This document shows positions 1 to 12,252 of a stretch of 64,000 bases of DNA, piece by piece. The notes beneath the pieces are model-generated. The model did no database searches and was not told the DNA's origin. It saw only the letters and a program-made list of their open reading frames with translations. Every line of letters begins with the position of its first letter. Position 1 is the first letter of the stretch. The stretch spans positions 1,736,001-1,800,000 of the forward strand of contig NZ_CP141769.1 of NCBI RefSeq assembly GCF_035621355.1, given 5' to 3'. This DNA comes from Thiobacillus sp. SCUT-2. GTDB lineage: Bacteria; Pseudomonadota; Gammaproteobacteria; Burkholderiales; Thiobacillaceae. A program made the translations under genes and the position numbers.

Positions 1-227
1 GCCAGCGCCCGGATATCCGTCTCGCCGAGCCGCATCGCGCCCGAGGCAATGCGCCCGCCGTCCGGAAGCAGGCGCATCAGCGACAGTGCCGTCATCGACT
101 TGCCGCATCCCGACTCGCCCAGCAAGGCGTAGGTTTCGCCGGCGGCGACGTGGAAGGACACGCCGTCGACGACGCGCGTGGCGCCGATGTCGGTGACCAG
201 GCGGTCGACCTGCAGCAGCGGCTTCAC
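1..227 (-). CDS. yejF: Peptide/microcin C-type ABC transporter ATPase, N-terminal part only
   Basis: Cytoplasmic ATPase of the oligopeptide importer encoded by the genes immediately upstream on the same strand. Only the first 75 codons are present; the gene runs off the left edge. The visible part is the start of an ABC nucleotide-binding domain with a complete Walker A motif, GESGCGKS, at residues 37-44. The start is GTG and overlaps the yejE stop codon (GTGA), so it is probably translationally coupled. YejF proteins normally carry two fused ATPase domains of over 500 residues, which cannot be checked here. Assignment to YejF rather than another dipeptide-transporter ATPase rests on its neighbours. 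Confidence 0.85.
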   Translation of the reverse strand, partial: MKPLLQVDRLVTDIGATRVVDGVSFHVAAGETYALLGESGCGKSMTALSLMRLLPDGGRIASGAMRLGETDIRAL

Positions 228-1630
228 CGCCGGCCCTCCAGACGGGGATCGAAGGCGTCGCGCACGCCGTCCGCGAACAGGTTGGCCGCCAGCACCAGCG
301 CGAACATGAGCGTGAAGGCGGCGCCGAGCTGCCACCAGACGACGGGCTCGCGGGCAAGCTCGAGACGCGCGCCGTTGATCATGTTGCCCCAGCTGTACAT
401 GGTGGGGTCGACGCCCACGCCGACATAGGACAGCACCGCCTCGGCCAGCACCAGGCCCGAAAAGTCGAGGACGATCGAGATCAGAACCAGGTGGAACACG
501 TTGGGGAAAATGTGGCGGGAAAGGATGCGCACGTGCGATACGCCGAAAGCCCGCGCGGCTTCGACGTAGTCGAGGGTGCGCAGCTTGAGCGCCTCGCCGC
601 GCAGCAGGCGCGCCAGGCCCGTCCAGCTCGTCATGCCCATGATCAGGCAGAGCGCCAGCAGGCGGACGTCGGCGCGCGCCGCCGCGGTGTCGAACACGCC
701 CGGATGCGCTTCGATGGCAACCTGCACGATGAGGATCGCGGCGGCGATCAGGAGCACGCCGGGGATCGAGTTCAGCACCGTGTAGACGTACTGGATCACG
801 TCGTCGATCCAGCCGCGAAAGTACCCCGCCGCGATGCCGAGCCCGATCGCGAGCGGGAGCGTGACGAGCGTGGTGAGCGTGCCGATCATGAGGCCGGTGC
901 GGATGCTCTTGAGGCTGATATAGAGCACGTCCTGTCCCACCTTGTCGGTGCCGAAGACGTGGTAGCCCATCGCCAGCTGGTGCGTCACCGCCCCCAGCGC
1001 GAGGAGCAGCGCACCCGTCAGCACCAGCGTCCGCGCAGGCCAGCCGAGCACCCCCGTCTTCCAGGCGCGCAACCAGGCCCGCCCCCCCATCCGACGCCGG
1101 CGCGCCCCCCACGCTGCCAGCAGCGCGAACAGCAGCAGGCTCGCCAAGCCCCCCTCGACAAGGCCCACGACAACCCGGCGCACGATGTCCGGCACGCGAT
1201 CGGCTGCGTCGGTGAGGTGCGCGCCGCCGTACCGGAGGCGCGGATAATCCCGCACGGTGACGCCGCCGCGGTCGACGAACTCCTTCGAATAGAGCTGCAT
1301 CGCCAGCGGCGCGGAGTAGGTCTTTTCCTGCTGGGTCCGCAGGCGCCCCACCAGCGCGTCGAACACGGACAGCACCTCGACCGAGTATTGCGGCTTGCCG
1401 GCCGGGCTGTCGTCCAGCTGCGCGCGGTAATGCAGCGAATCGAGCAGGCCGATGCATACGAACACGGCAAGCACCAGCGCGGCGGCCATGGCCATGGGGC
1501 GCCGCGCAACCGCGGCCCATGGCGCGCGCAGATGAGGCTGGCACCGGATGAACCAGGCGAGCGCCAGCAGTGCCGCCACGAGCGCGAAGATCAGCGCATC
1601 GGTCCAGAGGACGACGGGCTGGACGCTCAT
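224..1630 (-). CDS. yejE: Peptide ABC transporter permease, YejE type, with enlarged N-terminus
   Basis: Inner-membrane permease that pairs with YejB to import oligopeptides. The protein has 468 residues, against about 340 for E. coli YejE. The extra length is N-terminal: hydrophobic segments near residues 12-28 and 46-64 flank or precede a soluble stretch near 66-155, followed by helices near 158-175 and 200-218 and then the usual permease core. The ATPase-contacting EAA loop is recognisable at about 357-377 ([19 protein letters not shown]). The ATG overlaps the yejB stop (ATGA). The enlarged N-terminus may add a periplasmic domain. The family call is secure; the substrate is inferred from the family, whose best-known member imports microcin C. 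Confidence 0.9.
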   Translation of the reverse strand: MSVQPVVLWTDALIFALVAALLALAWFIRCQPHLRAPWAAVARRPMAMAAALVLAVFVCIGLLDSLHYRAQLDDSPAGKPQYSVEVLSVFDALVGRLRTQQEKTYSAPLAMQLYSKEFVDRGGVTVRDYPRLRYGGAHLTDAADRVPDIVRRVVVGLVEGGLASLLLFALLAAWGARRRRMGGRAWLRAWKTGVLGWPARTLVLTGALLLALGAVTHQLAMGYHVFGTDKVGQDVLYISLKSIRTGLMIGTLTTLVTLPLAIGLGIAAGYFRGWIDDVIQYVYTVLNSIPGVLLIAAAILIVQVAIEAHPGVFDTAAARADVRLLALCLIMGMTSWTGLARLLRGEALKLRTLDYVEAARAFGVSHVRILSRHIFPNVFHLVLISIVLDFSGLVLAEAVLSYVGVGVDPTMYSWGNMINGARLELAREPVVWWQLGAAFTLMFALVLAANLFADGVRDAFDPRLEGRR

Positions 1631-2604
1631 TGCAGCCGCACCCGCGGGTCCACCCAGGAATACGAGATGTCGGTCAGGACGAGGCCGACGATGTAGAGCA
1701 CCGAGCCCAGGAACACCATCGCGCGCACCACGGCGAAGTCCTGCGCCTGGATCGCGTCGATGGTGTAGCTGCCGAGCCCGGGAATGCCGAAGAAGGACTC
1801 GGTGATGAGGCTGCCCATGAAGAGGAGCGGCAGCACCACCACCGCGCCGGTCAGGATCGGGATCATCCCGTTCTTCAGCACGTGGCGGAACAGCACGCGC
1901 GCTTCGCCGAGGCCCTTGGCGCGCGCCGTGCGCACGTAGTCCTTGCCGATCTCCTCGAGGAAGATGGTGCGATACCAGCGTGCGCCGCTGCCCAGGCCCG
2001 ACGCCACGCTCACCAGCACCGGCAGCAGGATGAAGCGCAAGCCGTCGATGCCGCCGGCGAAGCCCGAGATCGGCAGCAGGTTCCACAGCTTGGCAATGAA
2101 GTATTGCCCCGCGATGATGTAGAACAGCCCCGAGATCGACATCAGGACCACGCACAGGACCACCCCCCACAGATCGAGGTAGGAGGCGCGGAAGAACACC
2201 ATCAGCAGCGCAAAGGTGATGTTGACCATCAGCCCGATCACGAAGACCGGCAGCGCGATCGCCAGACTCGGCCCCATGCGCGTCCTGATCTCGCTGGCGA
2301 TGTCGCGGCCGTCGTCGCCCTTGCCGAACTGGAACGCGAACATCGCCGCCGAATGCCTGAAGAAGATCGTGTCGGTGAACCGCGCACTGCCCGTTGCCCG
2401 TTCGTTCAGCAGCAGGGGCTTGTCGTAGCCGTGCTCGACCTTCCAGCGCGCGATCGCCTCCGGCGTCACGTGCTTCACCCCGAGCTGCAGCCGGGCCATG
2501 TCGTCCGGCGTGTTGACGACGAAGAACAGCGTGAACGTCAGCAGGTTCACGCCGATCAGGATCGGGATCGCGTACAGCACGCGGCGAAAAATATATGCAA
2601 GCAT
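1627..2604 (-). CDS. yejB: Peptide ABC transporter permease, YejB type
   Basis: Second inner-membrane permease of the importer. The 325-residue protein begins [19 protein letters not shown], the typical first helix of DppB/OppB/YejB permeases, has about six membrane segments, and carries the EAA-type coupling loop [19 protein letters not shown] in its second half. It starts on an ATG sharing one base with the yejA stop codon (TGATG) and ends overlapping yejE, so yejA-yejB-yejE-yejF reads as one coupled operon. Length and architecture are normal for the family. Confidence 0.92.
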   Translation of the reverse strand: MLAYIFRRVLYAIPILIGVNLLTFTLFFVVNTPDDMARLQLGVKHVTPEAIARWKVEHGYDKPLLLNERATGSARFTDTIFFRHSAAMFAFQFGKGDDGRDIASEIRTRMGPSLAIALPVFVIGLMVNITFALLMVFFRASYLDLWGVVLCVVLMSISGLFYIIAGQYFIAKLWNLLPISGFAGGIDGLRFILLPVLVSVASGLGSGARWYRTIFLEEIGKDYVRTARAKGLGEARVLFRHVLKNGMIPILTGAVVVLPLLFMGSLITESFFGIPGLGSYTIDAIQAQDFAVVRAMVFLGSVLYIVGLVLTDISYSWVDPRVRLQ

Positions 2605-4769
2605 CAGGCACGCTTCCTTTCGTGCCGTCGCCAGGCGATCGCCGCCGGCGCGACCGCCAGCACCAGGCCGCCCAGCAGCAGCCCGAGCGGCCACAGCACC
2701 GGGCGGTTCCACTCGGCACGGCGGCGCGCCCGAACTTGCGGGTCGATGCGGAGGTACTTGAGCGTGTTGTTCGCCATCAGGTTGGGCTTGACGTTGTGCA
2801 CCCAGCCGTGGCGCAGGCCGAACGACTTCGGATAGTAGGCGAAGATCCACGGCGCGTCGCGCCGCACGATGGCCAGCATGTCGTCGATCACGCGCTGGCG
2901 CGCGGGGCCGTTGTCCATGTCCTTCATGCGCTCGAACAGGCGGTCGAACTCGGGATTCTCGTAGTTGGCCGCATTCTCGCCGCCGCTCGCGACCTTGCCG
3001 TTCGGGCCGTAAAGCAGGAAGAAGAAGTTCTCCGGATCGGGGTAATCGGCATTCCAGCCCCACTCGAACAGCTGCGCATTGCCCTTGCGCATCTTGTCCT
3101 GGAAGCGGTTGTAGTCGGTGCCGCGCACGACGAGCTGCACGTTGAGCTTGTCGAGCTGCTTCTTCATCCAGTCGAGCCGCGACTTCGCGTCGGGGCCGCT
3201 CGCCATGGTGTCGAAATACAGCACCAGCGGCGCGCCCGTCCGGGCATCGCGGCCGTTCGGGTAGCCCGCCTCCGCGAGCAGCTTCTTCGCCACCTCGATC
3301 GGACGCCGCACGATGCGGCCATCGCGCGCCTCGTAGACGTAGGGGTTGAGCCCTGCGACGCCGTCGACATAGCCGAACAGCCCGGGCGGGATCGGCCCCT
3401 GCGCCGGGATGCCGCGGCCGTTGAGGAAGATCGAGATGAACTCGTCGTAGTCGAACGCGATCGAGATCGCCTGCCGCAGCTTGCGGCGGTCCTCGCCGAG
3501 GCCGCCGACGACCGGATCGAGCATGTTGAAGCCCACGTACCAGACCGACGCGGCGACGGTGGTGACCAGATGGATGTCCTTCCCGCGCATGGCCGCCGTG
3601 AGCTGCGGATCGCCGCCGGCGGAAAATTTCACGGCCTGGTCGAAGCTGTCGGAACTGATGCCGGACGTGTCGTAATAGCCCTGGAGAAATTTGCTCCAGT
3701 AGGGGATGGTCTCCTTCTCCAGGCTGAACACCGCCTCGTCGACCAGCGGCAGCGGCTTGCCGGCATCCGCGAGCAGCCCATTGCGGCGGTCCTGCGGCTC
3801 GCCCTCGGCCGGGTAGGCCTCGCCGTGGAAATAGGGATTGCGCTTCAGCACCATGCGGCGATTCGGGTCGTTCTCGGCGAGATAGAACGGGCCCGTCCCG
3901 ACCGGCTGCCAGTCGAGCGTCAGGTTCCTGTCGGCCATTCCGGGCTGCGCGTAGAAGGCCTCGGCTTCCCACGGGACCGGCGCGAAGAACGGCATCGCCA
4001 GCCAGTAGACGAACTGCGGGTACTTCCCCTTGACGTGGATGCGGTAGGTGTAGCGGTCGACCGCCTCGGCACCCGCGAGGGGAAACGCGTTCAGGTCGAG
4101 CGGCGCATCCGGGTGGGCGCGCGAGGCCTGCTCGAGCGCCTCGCCGAGCGCCTTCAGGCCGACGATGTGCTCGGCCATCAGGCCGAAGATCGGCGAGCTC
4201 AGCCGCGGATTGGCAAGCCGCTTGATCTGGTAGACATAGTCGGCGGCGACGAGTTCGCGGGTACCGGCATGCCGGAAATCGCCGAGCCGCGTCTTGCCCG
4301 CGAGCGCGGCCGCATCGAGCCCGAGATAGCGATGACGCCCGGCGGCGTCGCGCGCGAAGGCGGGATGCGGCTGATAGCGGATGCCGGGCCGAATGCGGAT
4401 TTCGTACACGCTCTCGGCGATCGCCGCGGACGGCGCGTCGTCGGGAAGCGGCGTGCCTGCGGCGTCGACATAGCGCGGGTGCGGCACCGCTTCCGCGGTC
4501 AGCGGAACCAGCGTGTAGGGACGTTTCAGGAAGTGATACTGCAGCGGCGGCTCGTAGATCTGCGCCGTGAACTCCGCCTCGTTCGAGCTGTAGGAACGCG
4601 CCGGATCGAGATGCTTGGGACGCTCCGGGAAGGCGCTGTACAGGACGTTGGCATTCGCCTTGCCGTCGGGATAGGGATTGTTCCACTCGCCGGAGCACCC
4701 GGCCAGCAGGCCCAGCGCCGCCGCCGCCAGCAGCCCCAGCCCCCGGAAAATCGCCCCCATGCGCACCAT
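2604..4769 (-). CDS. yejA: Extracellular solute-binding lipoprotein (family 5), YejA type, with C-terminal membrane helix
   Basis: Substrate-binding component of the Yej importer. The 721-residue product starts with a lipoprotein signal whose lipobox LLAGC places the lipid-modified Cys at residue 25, followed by a family 5 solute-binding domain that binds peptides in related systems. Unusually, the last 40 residues contain a strong hydrophobic segment (about 690-711) followed by RRHERKRA, a likely second anchor not present in the roughly 600-residue E. coli YejA. An in-frame ATG at 4760 is an alternative start. It is first in the operon and divergent from fabI. Confidence 0.9.
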   Translation of the reverse strand: MVRMGAIFRGLGLLAAAALGLLAGCSGEWNNPYPDGKANANVLYSAFPERPKHLDPARSYSSNEAEFTAQIYEPPLQYHFLKRPYTLVPLTAEAVPHPRYVDAAGTPLPDDAPSAAIAESVYEIRIRPGIRYQPHPAFARDAAGRHRYLGLDAAALAGKTRLGDFRHAGTRELVAADYVYQIKRLANPRLSSPIFGLMAEHIVGLKALGEALEQASRAHPDAPLDLNAFPLAGAEAVDRYTYRIHVKGKYPQFVYWLAMPFFAPVPWEAEAFYAQPGMADRNLTLDWQPVGTGPFYLAENDPNRRMVLKRNPYFHGEAYPAEGEPQDRRNGLLADAGKPLPLVDEAVFSLEKETIPYWSKFLQGYYDTSGISSDSFDQAVKFSAGGDPQLTAAMRGKDIHLVTTVAASVWYVGFNMLDPVVGGLGEDRRKLRQAISIAFDYDEFISIFLNGRGIPAQGPIPPGLFGYVDGVAGLNPYVYEARDGRIVRRPIEVAKKLLAEAGYPNGRDARTGAPLVLYFDTMASGPDAKSRLDWMKKQLDKLNVQLVVRGTDYNRFQDKMRKGNAQLFEWGWNADYPDPENFFFLLYGPNGKVASGGENAANYENPEFDRLFERMKDMDNGPARQRVIDDMLAIVRRDAPWIFAYYPKSFGLRHGWVHNVKPNLMANNTLKYLRIDPQVRARRRAEWNRPVLWPLGLLLGGLVLAVAPAAIAWRRHERKRA

Positions 4770-4775
4770 GGCGCC

Positions 4776-4804
4776 AGTGTACCCAAGCCCGCCACCAACG
4801 TCAG
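4776..4804 (-). promoter_or_regulatory. Possible sigma-70 promoter for yejA
   Basis: Reading the minus strand, CTGACG and TACACT are separated by 17 bases. The -10 ends only six bases before the ATG at 4769, so a transcript from here would be nearly leaderless. The -35 and -10 are imperfect, so this is a weak call. Confidence 0.35.
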
Positions 4805-4808
4805 CCGT

Positions 4809-4814
4809 TATAAT
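4809..4814 (+). promoter_or_regulatory. -10 element upstream of fabI
   Basis: A perfect TATAAT lies 30 bases before the fabI start codon, giving a short leader. No convincing -35 hexamer is found at 16-18 bases upstream. The element is close to, and facing away from, the yejA promoter candidate. Confidence 0.4.
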
Positions 4815-4843
4815 CCGGGGCTGCTCAACTCTTCGAGACCATC

Positions 4844-5626
4844 ATGGGATTTCTTGCAGGAAAACGCTTGCTCATCACCGGCGTCATTTCCAACCGTTCG
4901 ATTGCGTACGGCATCGCGGGTGCGTGCAAACGCGAAGGTGCCGAGCTGGCTTTCACCTACCAGAATGACCGCATCAAGGACCGTGTCGTCGAGTTTGCCC
5001 AGGAGTTCGGCTCGGACCTGGTGTTCCCCTGCGACGTCGCCAGCGACGAGGAAATCGATGCGCTATTCGCGGAACTCGGCAAGCACTGGGACGGGTTCGA
5101 CGGCTTGGTGCACTCGATCGCGTTTGCGCCGAAATCGGCGCTGTCCGGCGACTATCTCGCCTCGGTCACCCGCGAGAACTTCCGCGTCGCGCACGACATC
5201 AGCTCCTACAGCTTCGCCGCGCTGGCCAAGGCCGCCCTGCCGCTGATGGAAGGCCGCAAGGCCGCGCTGCTGACGCTGTCCTACCTCGGCGCCATCCGCA
5301 CTGCACCGAACTACAACGTCATGGGCCTGGCCAAGGCAAGCCTCGAATCGAACGTCTACTACATGGCGCAAAGCCTCGGTCCGAAGGGAATCCGCGTCAA
5401 CGCCGTGTCGGCCGGCCCGATCAAGACGCTCGCCGCCAGCGGCATCGCCAACTTCGGCGACAAGCTCGACCTCGTCGCCAAGAACGCGCCGCTGCGCCGG
5501 AACGTGACGATCGAGGAAGTCGGCAACGCCGCCGCGTTCCTGCTCTCGGACCTCGCGTCCGGCATCACCGGCGAGATCACCTACGTCGACGCCGGCTTCA
5601 ACACCACGGCCGGCGGATCCGAATAA
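4844..5626 (+). CDS. fabI: Enoyl-[acyl-carrier-protein] reductase (NADH)
   Basis: Catalyses the last step of each elongation round in type II fatty acid synthesis, reducing trans-2-enoyl-ACP with NADH in the cytoplasm. The 260-residue protein is full length for FabI. It shows the variant nucleotide-binding motif [13 protein letters not shown] near residues 13-25 and the FabI active-site arrangement Tyr147...Tyr157-x6-Lys164 in [19 protein letters not shown]. It stands alone, divergent from yejA and convergent with ppiD, with a hairpin terminator immediately downstream. FabI is the usual target of triclosan-type inhibitors. I see nothing anomalous. Confidence 0.97.
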   Translation: MGFLAGKRLLITGVISNRSIAYGIAGACKREGAELAFTYQNDRIKDRVVEFAQEFGSDLVFPCDVASDEEIDALFAELGKHWDGFDGLVHSIAFAPKSALSGDYLASVTRENFRVAHDISSYSFAALAKAALPLMEGRKAALLTLSYLGAIRTAPNYNVMGLAKASLESNVYYMAQSLGPKGIRVNAVSAGPIKTLAASGIANFGDKLDLVAKNAPLRRNVTIEEVGNAAAFLLSDLASGITGEITYVDAGFNTTAGGSE

Positions 5627-5644
5627 GCTGCATCGCCCACAGGA

Positions 5645-5671
5645 AAAAACGCGCCGTGAAGGCGCGTTTTT
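5645..5671. terminator. Bidirectional rho-independent terminator between fabI and ppiD
   Basis: A perfect stem AAAAACGCGCC / GGCGCGTTTTT with a five-base loop (GTGAA) lies between the convergent ends of fabI (5626) and ppiD (5690). The A-run on one side and T-run on the other let it work on both strands. Confidence 0.9.
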
Positions 5672-5689
5672 CATGGGTCTGCGATCGGC

Positions 5690-7582
5690 TTATTGCCCCT
5701 CGATCGCGTTGGGCTTGATCTTCACTTTTTCCGCAGCCGTCACGAGTGCGAGCATCGCCTTCATGTCGGTGCGCTGCAGGGCCTGCGCCAGGCCGGCATT
5801 GACCGATGCCAGCAGGCGCGGATCCGGGGACGTGTCGACGACGCGGCTGACCCGGACAATGCGATAGCTGCCGTCGGGCCGCGCCACCCCCGTGTAGGCG
5901 GGAAGCTTGTCGGTATTGGCGCGGAACACCGCTTTCAGCATGGCATCGTCGAGCTCGACCGTCGGCTGCCGCCCCACCACCTTGAACGCCGACCAGTTGA
6001 GGCCCGACTCATTGCCCTGCTCCAAGGCCTTCACGGTCGCCTCGCCCTTCTGCGCCAGCAGCTTGGCACTCTGCTCGGCGCGCAGCCTGGCCTCGATCGT
6101 CGCCGCCACCTCGGCAAGCGGCCGCAGGCGTGCCGGGCGATGGTCGATCACGCGCGCCGCCACCAGCATGCCGGGCTGCACCTCGATCGCGTCGGTGTTC
6201 TGGCGCGACTTGATCGAATCGGCGCTGAACAGCGCGCTCGCGAGCGCAGCCCGGTTGAACGGCGCCGGCGCAGTCTTGGCCGTCATCCAGTCGGTCTGGC
6301 GAATCGTGAGCTTGGCCGCATTGGCAGCGGGCTGCAGCGACTGGGCGTTCTCATAGACGAGATTGCTGAAGTTGTCGGCCAGGTCCGCGAATGCCTTCTG
6401 CGCCCGCTCCTTGCGGATCGCGTCGAGCACCTCGGCGCGCACCTCGCCCAGCGGCAATTCCTTGGCGGGCTGGATGCCGTCGAGGCGGATGATGTGATAG
6501 CCGAAGTCCGTTTCGACAGGACCGCGGATTTCGTTCGGCTTCATGCCGAACACGGCCTCTTCGAACGGCTTGACCATCATGCCGCGGCCGAAGCTGCCGA
6601 GGCTGCCGCCCTGCGCGGCAGAGCCCGGATCCTGTGATTCCGTGCGGGCGAGTTCCGCAAAGCGCTCAGGCGACTTCTGCAGGATCTGCATCAGCTCGGT
6701 CGCCTTGGCCTTGGCCTTGGCGCGGGTGGCCGCGTCGGCGTTCTTGTCCACCGCGATGAGGATATGGCTCGCGCTGCGCTGCTCGGGCTGCGCGAACTTC
6801 GCCGCATTCGCGCGGTAGTAATCAGCCACGTCCTGGTCGCTCACGCTAATGCCCGCGGCGACGCTGGCCATGTCGAGCACCAGGTATTCCGCACGGATCT
6901 GTTCGGGCTCGGTGAATTCGGCCTTGTGTGCCGCATAGTCGCGCTCGATGTCGGCCTGCGTGACCTTCACCTCCGACGCCACGCTGGCAGGTGCCAGATC
7001 CGCCCAGGAGATTTCGCGTTGCTGCGAAAGCAGGCGTGCAATCTGCGTCAGCGACGTCGCCGAGGAGAACGCGGCAAGCGTCGCCGGGCTGGTCACCACA
7101 TCCAGCATGAAGCCCTGACGCAGCTCGTTTTCGAAGGCTGCCGGCGTGCGGCCATTCTGCCGCAGCACGGCCTCGTAACGCTGCTGCGAGAACTTCCCGT
7201 TTTCTTGGAACGCGGGGATCTGGGCCACCACGGACGCGACATAGGCGTCAGGCGCCGCAATCCCGCTGTCGCGGGCCTCCAGCAGCAAGGCCTTGCGCTC
7301 GATCAGGCTGTCCAGCACCTGCTTCCGGAACTCGACCGTCTGCGCCACGGCCGGATCGAACGCCGGCCCCATCGCTTCCCGCATGCGATCCGTCTGCCCC
7401 TGGATCTCGCGCGCCAGTTCCTCGCGCGAAATTCCCACGTCGCCCACCTCGGCGACGACGTTGCCCCCCCGGCCGCCCTTCAGGTAGGAGTCCACGCCAA
7501 AGAGCGCGAACGTGATTGCAATCAAGGCCAGAATGACTTTGGCCAGCCAACCCTGGGCATGCTTGCGGATTGCTTCGAGCAC
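5690..7582 (-). CDS. ppiD: Membrane-anchored periplasmic peptidyl-prolyl isomerase/chaperone, PpiD type
   Basis: Periplasmic folding factor acting on proteins leaving the Sec translocon. The 630-residue protein starts at a GTG preceded by a GGAG-containing ribosome site. It has one N-terminal membrane helix (about residues 13-34, KVILALIAITFALFGVD), a SurA-like N-terminal chaperone region, a parvulin domain near 265-365 (from SASHILIAV to GYHIIRLDGI) and a further C-terminal chaperone domain, matching E. coli PpiD in layout and length. As in E. coli, it lies downstream of hupB and lon, here separated by two tRNA genes. PpiD parvulin domains often lack isomerase activity; activity here is not predictable from sequence. 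Confidence 0.92.
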   Translation of the reverse strand: MLEAIRKHAQGWLAKVILALIAITFALFGVDSYLKGGRGGNVVAEVGDVGISREELAREIQGQTDRMREAMGPAFDPAVAQTVEFRKQVLDSLIERKALLLEARDSGIAAPDAYVASVVAQIPAFQENGKFSQQRYEAVLRQNGRTPAAFENELRQGFMLDVVTSPATLAAFSSATSLTQIARLLSQQREISWADLAPASVASEVKVTQADIERDYAAHKAEFTEPEQIRAEYLVLDMASVAAGISVSDQDVADYYRANAAKFAQPEQRSASHILIAVDKNADAATRAKAKAKATELMQILQKSPERFAELARTESQDPGSAAQGGSLGSFGRGMMVKPFEEAVFGMKPNEIRGPVETDFGYHIIRLDGIQPAKELPLGEVRAEVLDAIRKERAQKAFADLADNFSNLVYENAQSLQPAANAAKLTIRQTDWMTAKTAPAPFNRAALASALFSADSIKSRQNTDAIEVQPGMLVAARVIDHRPARLRPLAEVAATIEARLRAEQSAKLLAQKGEATVKALEQGNESGLNWSAFKVVGRQPTVELDDAMLKAVFRANTDKLPAYTGVARPDGSYRIVRVSRVVDTSPDPRLLASVNAGLAQALQRTDMKAMLALVTAAEKVKIKPNAIEGQ

Positions 7583-7706
7583 GGTGTCTTACTCCGAAAA
7601 ATCGTCAACGCGGATTTTCGCGCACTTTGCGCTTGCCGTCTCGCGCTTGCGCAATTTAATTCAGCCGGTCGGCCGACCGATCGCGGCGCGATCAGGAATG
7701 AAAAAA

Positions 7707-7729
7707 GGCGAACTTGCGTTCGCCTTTTT
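7707..7729 (-). terminator. Rho-independent terminator of the tRNA-Val/tRNA-Asp transcript
   Basis: On the minus strand just after the CCA end of tRNA-Asp, a seven-base-pair stem (GGCGAAC/GTTCGCC, loop of four) is followed by six T residues. It ends the two-tRNA transcript before ppiD. Confidence 0.85.
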
Positions 7730-7734
7730 GGTGT

Positions 7735-7811
7735 TGGCGGAGTGGACGGGACTCGAACCCGCGACCCCCGGCGTGACAGGCCGGTATTCTAACCAACTGA
7801 ACTACCACTCC
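7735..7811 (-). tRNA. tRNA-Asp (anticodon GTC)
   Basis: A 77-base tRNA with a perfect seven-pair acceptor stem (GGAGTGG/CCACTCC), discriminator G, encoded CCA, anticodon loop CTGTCAC and T-arm GCGGGTTCGAGTCCCGT. It is the second gene of a two-tRNA transcript with tRNA-Val and is followed by a terminator. Confidence 0.97.
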
Positions 7812-7864
7812 CAGATGCTGCCCAAACTTGCTGCTGAAACTCGACTGCCTTTGGCTGACCCTGC

Positions 7865-7940
7865 TGGTGGGTGCTGAGGGGATCGAACCCCCGACATTCG
7901 CCTTGTAAGGGCGACGCTCTACCAGCTGAGCTAAGCACCC
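7865..7940 (-). tRNA. tRNA-Val (anticodon TAC)
   Basis: A 76-base tRNA with acceptor stem GGGTGCT/AGCACCC, anticodon loop CTTACAA (TAC, valine), a normal T-arm with one G-U pair, and encoded CCA. It is first in a tandem with tRNA-Asp, 53 bases apart. Confidence 0.97.
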
Positions 7941-7953
7941 GACAAAGACCAAA

Positions 7954-7983
7954 ATTCTACATCATTCCTTTCGATCCTGCCAA
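7954..7983 (-). promoter_or_regulatory. Sigma-70 promoter for the tRNA-Val/tRNA-Asp pair
   Basis: On the minus strand TTGGCA and TAGAAT are separated by 18 bases, with the -10 ending 13 bases before the mature tRNA-Val 5' end. It lies between hupB and the tRNA genes. Confidence 0.6.
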
Positions 7984-8002
7984 GTGCGACGTGCATTTTT
8001 TC

Positions 8003-8275
8003 TTAGTTGATGGCGTCCTTCAGGCCCTTGCCGGCGCGGAACTTCGGAACCTTCGCGGCCTTGATCTTGATCGTCGCGCCGGTGCGCGGATTGCGGCCGG
8101 TGCGTGCCGCGCGCTTGCCCACGTAGAAGCTGCCAAAGCCCACCAGCGTCACCATGTCGCCCTTCTTGAGGGCCTTCTTCACTGCCTCGACCGTTGCATC
8201 CAGCGCGCGCCCGGCGGCCGCCTTGGAGATGTCAGCCGAGTCGGCAATGGCATCGATCAGTTCGGATTTGTTCAC
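8003..8275 (-). CDS. hupB: DNA-binding protein HU, beta type
   Basis: Small basic nucleoid protein that binds and bends DNA as a dimer. The 90-residue product has the standard HU sequence: helical dimerisation half ([18 protein letters not shown]), the [18 protein letters not shown] arm region from about residue 46, and the C-terminal [16 protein letters not shown]. The start is GTG, chosen from the AAGGGGA ribosome site eight bases upstream and the family start. It lies directly downstream of lon, a common proteobacterial arrangement, but has its own strong promoter and is isolated from lon by a terminator. Confidence 0.98.
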   Translation of the reverse strand: MNKSELIDAIADSADISKAAAGRALDATVEAVKKALKKGDMVTLVGFGSFYVGKRAARTGRNPRTGATIKIKAAKVPKFRAGKGLKDAIN

Positions 8276-8322
8276 GTGTTGTCCCCTTCACTCAAGTGGC
8301 ACAGGAAAACCCTGTGGGCACT

Positions 8323-8352
8323 TTTATAGCAACGCGCAAAACCTTGTGTCAA
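8323..8352 (-). promoter_or_regulatory. Strong sigma-70 promoter of hupB with a 5' hairpin
   Basis: On the minus strand a consensus TTGACA lies 18 bases before TATAAA. The predicted start of transcription, near 8316, falls at the edge of a perfect six-base-pair hairpin (CACAGG/CCTGTG, loop of five, 8300-8316), so the hupB mRNA should begin with a stem-loop before its ribosome site. Confidence 0.8.
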
Positions 8353-8373
8353 GCGGTTTTCCGGGCGATGGGC

Positions 8374-8401
8374 AAAAAAATCCCGCGTCTGGCGCGGGAT
8401 T
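8374..8401 (-). terminator. Rho-independent terminator of lon
   Basis: On the minus strand a seven-base-pair GC-rich stem (TCCCGCG with CGCGGGA, loop of five) is followed by seven T residues, 22 bases after the lon stop codon. It separates lon from hupB. Confidence 0.92.
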
Positions 8402-8423
8402 CCGGGGAGTGGTCAAAAAGTAC

Positions 8424-10838
<2,415 letters not shown>

Positions 10839-10899
10839 GATTGTGTCCTGGTAAGGGTTGGAGAGTGGACGCGCGGCATCGCGCCGCGCTTATCCGCAG

Positions 10900-10925
10900 G
10901 TGGGGGACATCGGTTGGAATTCAAG
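10900..10925 (-). promoter_or_regulatory. Heat-shock (sigma-32-type) promoter candidate for lon
   Basis: On the minus strand CTTGAAT is followed after 12 bases by CCCCCAC, resembling the sigma-32 consensus (CTTGAAA, 11-16 bases, CCCCATnT). It lies 62 bases before the lon ATG in the clpX-lon gap. The location and the known heat-shock control of lon support it. Confidence 0.6.
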
Positions 10926-10927
10926 GG

Positions 10928-10948
10928 GGCTGATAGGTTCCATCAGCC
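10928..10948 (-). other. Inverted repeat after clpX
   Basis: A perfect seven-base-pair stem (GGCTGAT/ATCAGCC, seven-base loop) starts six bases after the clpX stop and abuts the lon heat-shock promoter candidate. It lacks a T-run, so it may be a processing or stabilising hairpin or a weak terminator between clpX and lon. Confidence 0.5.
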
Positions 10949-10954
10949 TCGGCT

Positions 10955-12229
<1,275 letters not shown>

Positions 12230-12252
12230 GCCAGTTCCTTGTTACCTGTTGC

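Noticed and set aside
2595..5246. An 883-codon plus-strand frame reading through yejA into fabI
   Set aside because: It runs through the yejA/fabI intergenic promoter region and is out of frame with the well-conserved FabI.
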